Shown here piece by piece: positions 24,414 through 27,079 of a DNA stretch of 27,079 nucleotides; the stretch's first letter is position 1; each line of letters begins with the position of its first letter. Source of the DNA: CAZEPT01 sp964514225 (GTDB lineage Bacteria > Patescibacteriota > Minisyncoccia > Phycocordibacterales > UBA9973); assembly GCA_964514225.1 (NCBI GenBank), contig CAZEPT010000003.1, positions 1-27,079 on the forward strand. Direction: 5' to 3'. Below the pieces are notes generated by a model, which was given only the letters and a program-made list of their open reading frames with translations, was not told the origin of the DNA and made no database searches. Both the position numbers and the translations under genes were made by a program.

Positions 24414-24419
24414 TATACT
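24414..24419 (+). promoter_or_regulatory. -10-like element of the methyltransferase gene
   Basis: TATACT ends six bases before the ATG at 24426, the same spacing as at the 4470 gene, implying a leaderless mRNA. No good -35 box is seen at the usual distance. Confidence 0.4.
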
Positions 24420-24425
24420 GTAGTT

Positions 24426-24746
24426 ATGAAAAAAGATCTTCAAAAAAAGGATATATATTCAAGTCAAAATCAAACTCTGAATGGTACAATTCTTCAAAAA
24501 AAAGTTTGGAAAGAGATTTCTCTAATTCCGTTTGGTGTCGTTATTACATACAGTGAACTTGCTCGACGAGTCGGCTATCCGAAAGCAGTTCGTGCTGTTG
24601 CTTCTGCTGTTGGGAAGAATCCACAACCTATTAATATCCCTTGTCACCGTATAGTTCGATCTGATGGAACAATAGGAGGTTATTCAGGATTAGGCGGTAT
24701 AGAAGCTAAACGAAAACTCCTTAAGTCTGAGGGCGTCGACATATAG
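24426..24746 (+). CDS. ogt: Methylated-DNA-protein cysteine methyltransferase, catalytic domain only
   Basis: 106 residues. DNA-repair protein that removes alkyl groups from O6-alkylguanine by suicidal transfer to its own cysteine. The active-site motif PCHR is present with Cys 73, so it is a methyltransferase and not an alkyltransferase-like protein, in which that Cys is replaced. The helix-turn-helix DNA-binding part (ITYSELARRVGYPKAVRAVASA) carries the Arg finger at R56, and GGYSGLGGIEAKRKLLKSEG completes the fold. The N-terminal ribonuclease-like domain of full-length Ogt/MGMT is absent, common in short family members. Start chosen at the ATG after a TATACT box; a TTG at 24399 would add nine residues. 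Confidence 0.9.
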   Translation: MKKDLQKKDIYSSQNQTLNGTILQKKVWKEISLIPFGVVITYSELARRVGYPKAVRAVASAVGKNPQPINIPCHRIVRSDGTIGGYSGLGGIEAKRKLLKSEGVDI

Positions 24747-24764
24747 TCATAATATTTGTACTAT
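24736..24764 (+). promoter_or_regulatory. Candidate promoter for tpiA
   Basis: TCGACA (24736-24741; one mismatch to TTGACA), a 17-base spacer and TACTAT (24759-24764). The -10 ends six bases before the tpiA ATG at 24771, again fitting a leaderless start. It overlaps the end of the methyltransferase gene. Confidence 0.4.
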
Positions 24765-24770
24765 GTATGT

Positions 24771-25532
24771 ATGAGAGATATAAAAAAACAGATCCTTTTT
24801 ATTGGAAACTGGAAAATGAATCCAGGAACCGAAAAAGAAGCAATTCAGTTGTTTAAACAACTGAGCGCCGAACTTAAAAGGATAAAACAGAAGATATACA
24901 TCTGCCCACCGGCTATTTTTATTCCTGCGTTGTCAAAGATAAAGACAGGTTCGATTACTCTTGGTCTTCAGAATACTGCACCTGCAGATATGGGGGCCTA
25001 TACAGGAGAAGTGTCACTCAGGCAAGCCGCCTTTTATAAAGTACGGGCTGTTATTATTGGTCACTCTGAAGTGCGTGCTCGAGGTGAAACTAATATCCTT
25101 ATTAATAAAAAGGTTCAATATTCCCACAAAAAAAAGATTATGCCGATTGTCTGTGTTGGGGAGACCACCCGTGATGAGAGTCATGAATATTTTACGGTTA
25201 TCAAGGATCAAATAATAAAAGCTTTTACAGGCATTTCTAAAAAAGATGTTAGTTCATCCATCATCGCATATGAGCCCGTCTGGGCGATAGGGGTGGATGC
25301 TGTTCGTGATGCAACACCAGAAGAATTTTATGAAATTAAAATATTCATTAAAAAAATTCTTGGAGATGCGTATGGATTGCGAGCGCAGGATATGCCAAAG
25401 ATTCTCTATGGTGGATCGGTTACGGAAAAGAATGCTAGAGCATTTGTCGAGAAAGGGGACGTTGATGGATTCTTGGTTGGGCGAACAAGTCTTGATATCA
25501 AAAAAAGTATTGAACTTTTAAAAAAAATATAA
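24771..25532 (+). CDS. tpiA: Triosephosphate isomerase
   Basis: 253 residues, the usual length. Interconverts dihydroxyacetone phosphate and glyceraldehyde 3-phosphate in the cytoplasm. Substrate residues N13 and K15 (GNWKMN), catalytic H98 (GHSEVR) and catalytic E168 (AYEPVWAIG) are present, with the phosphate-binding YGGSV and GFLVGRTSL near the C-terminus. The ATG at 24771 gives the normal distance to GNWKMN; a TTG five codons earlier is less likely. pgk starts one base after the stop, so the two form an operon for lower glycolysis. Confidence 0.97.
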   Translation: MRDIKKQILFIGNWKMNPGTEKEAIQLFKQLSAELKRIKQKIYICPPAIFIPALSKIKTGSITLGLQNTAPADMGAYTGEVSLRQAAFYKVRAVIIGHSEVRARGETNILINKKVQYSHKKKIMPIVCVGETTRDESHEYFTVIKDQIIKAFTGISKKDVSSSIIAYEPVWAIGVDAVRDATPEEFYEIKIFIKKILGDAYGLRAQDMPKILYGGSVTEKNARAFVEKGDVDGFLVGRTSLDIKKSIELLKKI

Positions 25533-25533
25533 T

Positions 25534-26667
25534 ATGAAAAAAATTACTGAGTTAAAAAAACTGAAAAACTTGAAGCACACACGCATCTTACTCCGGGCAG
25601 ATTTTAATGTACCGATCAAAAATGGAAAGATTATCGATACTTTTCGAATAGATAAAACCATAAAAACAATTGAAGCACTCCAAAAAACAGGTGCATCTGT
25701 CGTGATTATAAGTCACATCGGCAAAGATGCGAGTGCGAGCTTGAAACCAGTATTTCAGTATCTCAAAACAAAAAAGAAATTGCCGATCAGTTTTTATGAT
25801 GGAGTGATTGATGAAAAAGCAGTTCAAAAGACTACTGAGCTTGAGCCACAGCAGATTCTGTTGATCGAAAATATACGTAAAAATAAGGGTGAAATGGAGA
25901 ATGATGTTCAGTTCGTTAAAATACTTTCAGAGCTTGGAGATATGTATGTAAATGATGCGTTTTCAGTTTGTCATAGGCCTCATGCGTCAGTTGTTGGTGT
26001 ACCAAAGAAATTGCCTTCATATGCAGGATTCCAATTGATCGAAGAAATAGACAAGCTCTCACTCGTCTCTAAGCCGAAGCATCCTTTTGTCTTTATTTTA
26101 GGTGGTAATAAATTCTCAACCAAACTTCCACTTCTGAAGAAGTTTACTAAAACAGCTGATACGGTGTTTGTTGGTGGAGCGCTTTTAAATGACGTGTTGG
26201 ATGCTGTTGGTTTTGAAATCGGAAAGTCCCTCAAAGAAGACGACCCAAAACAAGAAAAAAATCTTAAAGCACTCTATGCGAACCCTCGTTTTCTTATTCC
26301 AGATGACGTCTTAGTGGAGCGTGATGGAAAAAATAAAAATGTCTTAGTTCAGGATGTTTTGAAAGGAGACTATATTTTTGATGTTGGATCTCAAACCACG
26401 GATGCACTCATTGAAAAAGTGAAGACAGCAAAGTGTGTTCTCTGGAACGGTCCGTTTGGAAAATCTGGCCAAGATCAAGAATCAAAGAAATTATTGAAAA
26501 CTTTAGCTCAGTCAAAAGCACAGGTAATCATCGGAGGAGGTGATACAGTCGCGATTGTTTCAAAAATGAAGCTCGAACATTCATTTACCTTTGTCTCGAC
26601 TGGTGGTGGAGCGACCTTAGATTTTTTGGCAAAGGGAACACTTCCTGGAATTAAAGCATTAAAGTAA
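25534..26667 (+). CDS. pgk: Phosphoglycerate kinase
   Basis: 377 residues, slightly short for the family (about 390-400). Transfers phosphate between 1,3-bisphosphoglycerate and ADP/ATP. N-domain: LLRADFNVP, DTFRIDKTIKTI, SHIGKD (the usual SHLGRP box, altered at its end), VNDAFSVCHRPHAS and the SYAGF loop. C-domain: LGGNKFSTKLPLL, VLWNGPFG, GGGDTVAIV and STGGGATLDFLAKGTLPGI. All core substrate and nucleotide motifs are recognisable. The N-terminal half uses shorter loops, consistent with a streamlined genome. Followed by a strong terminator. Confidence 0.97.
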   Translation: MKKITELKKLKNLKHTRILLRADFNVPIKNGKIIDTFRIDKTIKTIEALQKTGASVVIISHIGKDASASLKPVFQYLKTKKKLPISFYDGVIDEKAVQKTTELEPQQILLIENIRKNKGEMENDVQFVKILSELGDMYVNDAFSVCHRPHASVVGVPKKLPSYAGFQLIEEIDKLSLVSKPKHPFVFILGGNKFSTKLPLLKKFTKTADTVFVGGALLNDVLDAVGFEIGKSLKEDDPKQEKNLKALYANPRFLIPDDVLVERDGKNKNVLVQDVLKGDYIFDVGSQTTDALIEKVKTAKCVLWNGPFGKSGQDQESKKLLKTLAQSKAQVIIGGGDTVAIVSKMKLEHSFTFVSTGGGATLDFLAKGTLPGIKALK

Positions 26668-26700
26668 TTTCTAATATCTAATTACCAATTTCTAATGGTA

Positions 26701-26732
26701 AAAAACCGGAGGGCAAAGCCCTCCGGTTTTTT
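26701..26732. terminator. Strong bidirectional terminator between pgk and the HIT gene
   Basis: AAAAACCGGAGGGC-AAA-GCCCTCCGGTTTTTT: a GC-rich stem with A-run on one side and T-run on the other, so it works for both convergent genes. It ends one base before the stop codon of the minus-strand HIT gene. Confidence 0.95.
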
Positions 26733-26733
26733 G

Positions 26734-27078
26734 TTACATCTTTAACTTTTCGCCGAGCTCTTTAAGTTCTTCTTTATTTATTTCTACCCTCTGCCATTTT
26801 TCAGTGTGAGAATAGAAGGGGACGATATGGATATGAGCATGAGGGATTTCTACTCCGAAAGTTTGAAATGAAATGTATGATGCTCCAAGTTTTTCTTTTA
26901 GATGAAGTCCAATTTCTTTTGCTTTTTCAAAATAATCGCCAAAATGTGGGACATCAATAACCCATGCATAAGGTTCTTTTGTGATGAGTAAAGTGTGCCC
27001 AGGTGTTTTTGGAAGTATATCTAAAATAGCGATGTATCTATCGTCTTCATAAATAATTTCCGCTGGAATTTCTCGATT
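26734..27078 (-). CDS. HIT-family (histidine triad) nucleotide-binding protein, N-terminus outside window
   Basis: The visible 114 codons begin in-frame at the right edge (IPAEIIYEDDRYIAILDILPKTPGH), a typical HIT start lacking only the first residues, normally a Cys-rich or short leader with the start codon. The catalytic histidine triad appears as HAHIHIVP. HIT proteins hydrolyse nucleoside phosphoramidates or dinucleotides in the cytoplasm. After the triad the protein continues YSHTEKWQRVEINKEELKELGEKLKM to TAA. It converges on pgk across the shared terminator. Confidence 0.9.
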   Translation of the reverse strand, partial: NREIPAEIIYEDDRYIAILDILPKTPGHTLLITKEPYAWVIDVPHFGDYFEKAKEIGLHLKEKLGASYISFQTFGVEIPHAHIHIVPFYSHTEKWQRVEINKEELKELGEKLKM

Positions 27079-27079
27079 A

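Overview
The window looks like a chromosomal segment of a member of the Candidate Phyla Radiation (Patescibacteria), most likely a Parcubacteria-type lineage. This is inferred from the AT-rich, densely packed genes with overlapping ends, the scarcity of clear Shine-Dalgarno sites, the reduced-style metabolism (nirK-type copper oxidase, tpi-pgk pair), and very large secreted surface proteins of a type I associate with CPR genomes. No taxonomic marker such as rRNA is present, so this placement is an inference. None of the 19 protein genes ends in TGA (15 TAA, 4 TAG).

Layout. 1-966: 3' part of a copper nitrite reductase (NirK-like) gene closed by a hairpin terminator. 1079-1471: two divergently transcribed serine tRNAs (anticodons GCT on minus and ACT on plus); the second is followed by a hairpin-rich element that repeats the tRNA 3' end. 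1525-4889: a P-type cation ATPase, a tiny membrane protein and a membrane-anchored conserved hypothetical. 5082-13907: one giant 2,941-residue secreted fibre-like protein with repeated beta-rich modules, a propeller-like region, a LamG-like domain, a phage-type intramolecular chaperone (Peptidase_G2-like) domain and an H-type-lectin-like C-terminal domain.

13913-22729 is a compact colinear run of exported proteins: a beta-lactamase-fold serine hydrolase; two secreted proteins that share a C-terminal domain; a DUF916-like membrane-anchored protein; a chimeric gene made by a 966-bp tandem duplication; a Cys-rich protein ending in a two-repeat dockerin; and two membrane-anchored proteins whose N-terminal domains look like cohesins. 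The dockerin protein and both cohesin-like proteins sit side by side, which suggests a non-cellulosomal cohesin-dockerin surface assembly. This is the most interesting system in the window.

22704-24393 on minus holds an RluF-type pseudouridine synthase and a DoxX-like membrane protein. 24426-26667 on plus holds a small O6-methylguanine-DNA methyltransferase, triosephosphate isomerase and phosphoglycerate kinase, ending at a strong bidirectional terminator. A HIT-family gene on minus runs off the right edge. Several genes have a -10-like hexamer ending 6-7 bases before their ATG, pointing to leaderless transcripts.

All family assignments come from reading motifs by eye; no database search was run.
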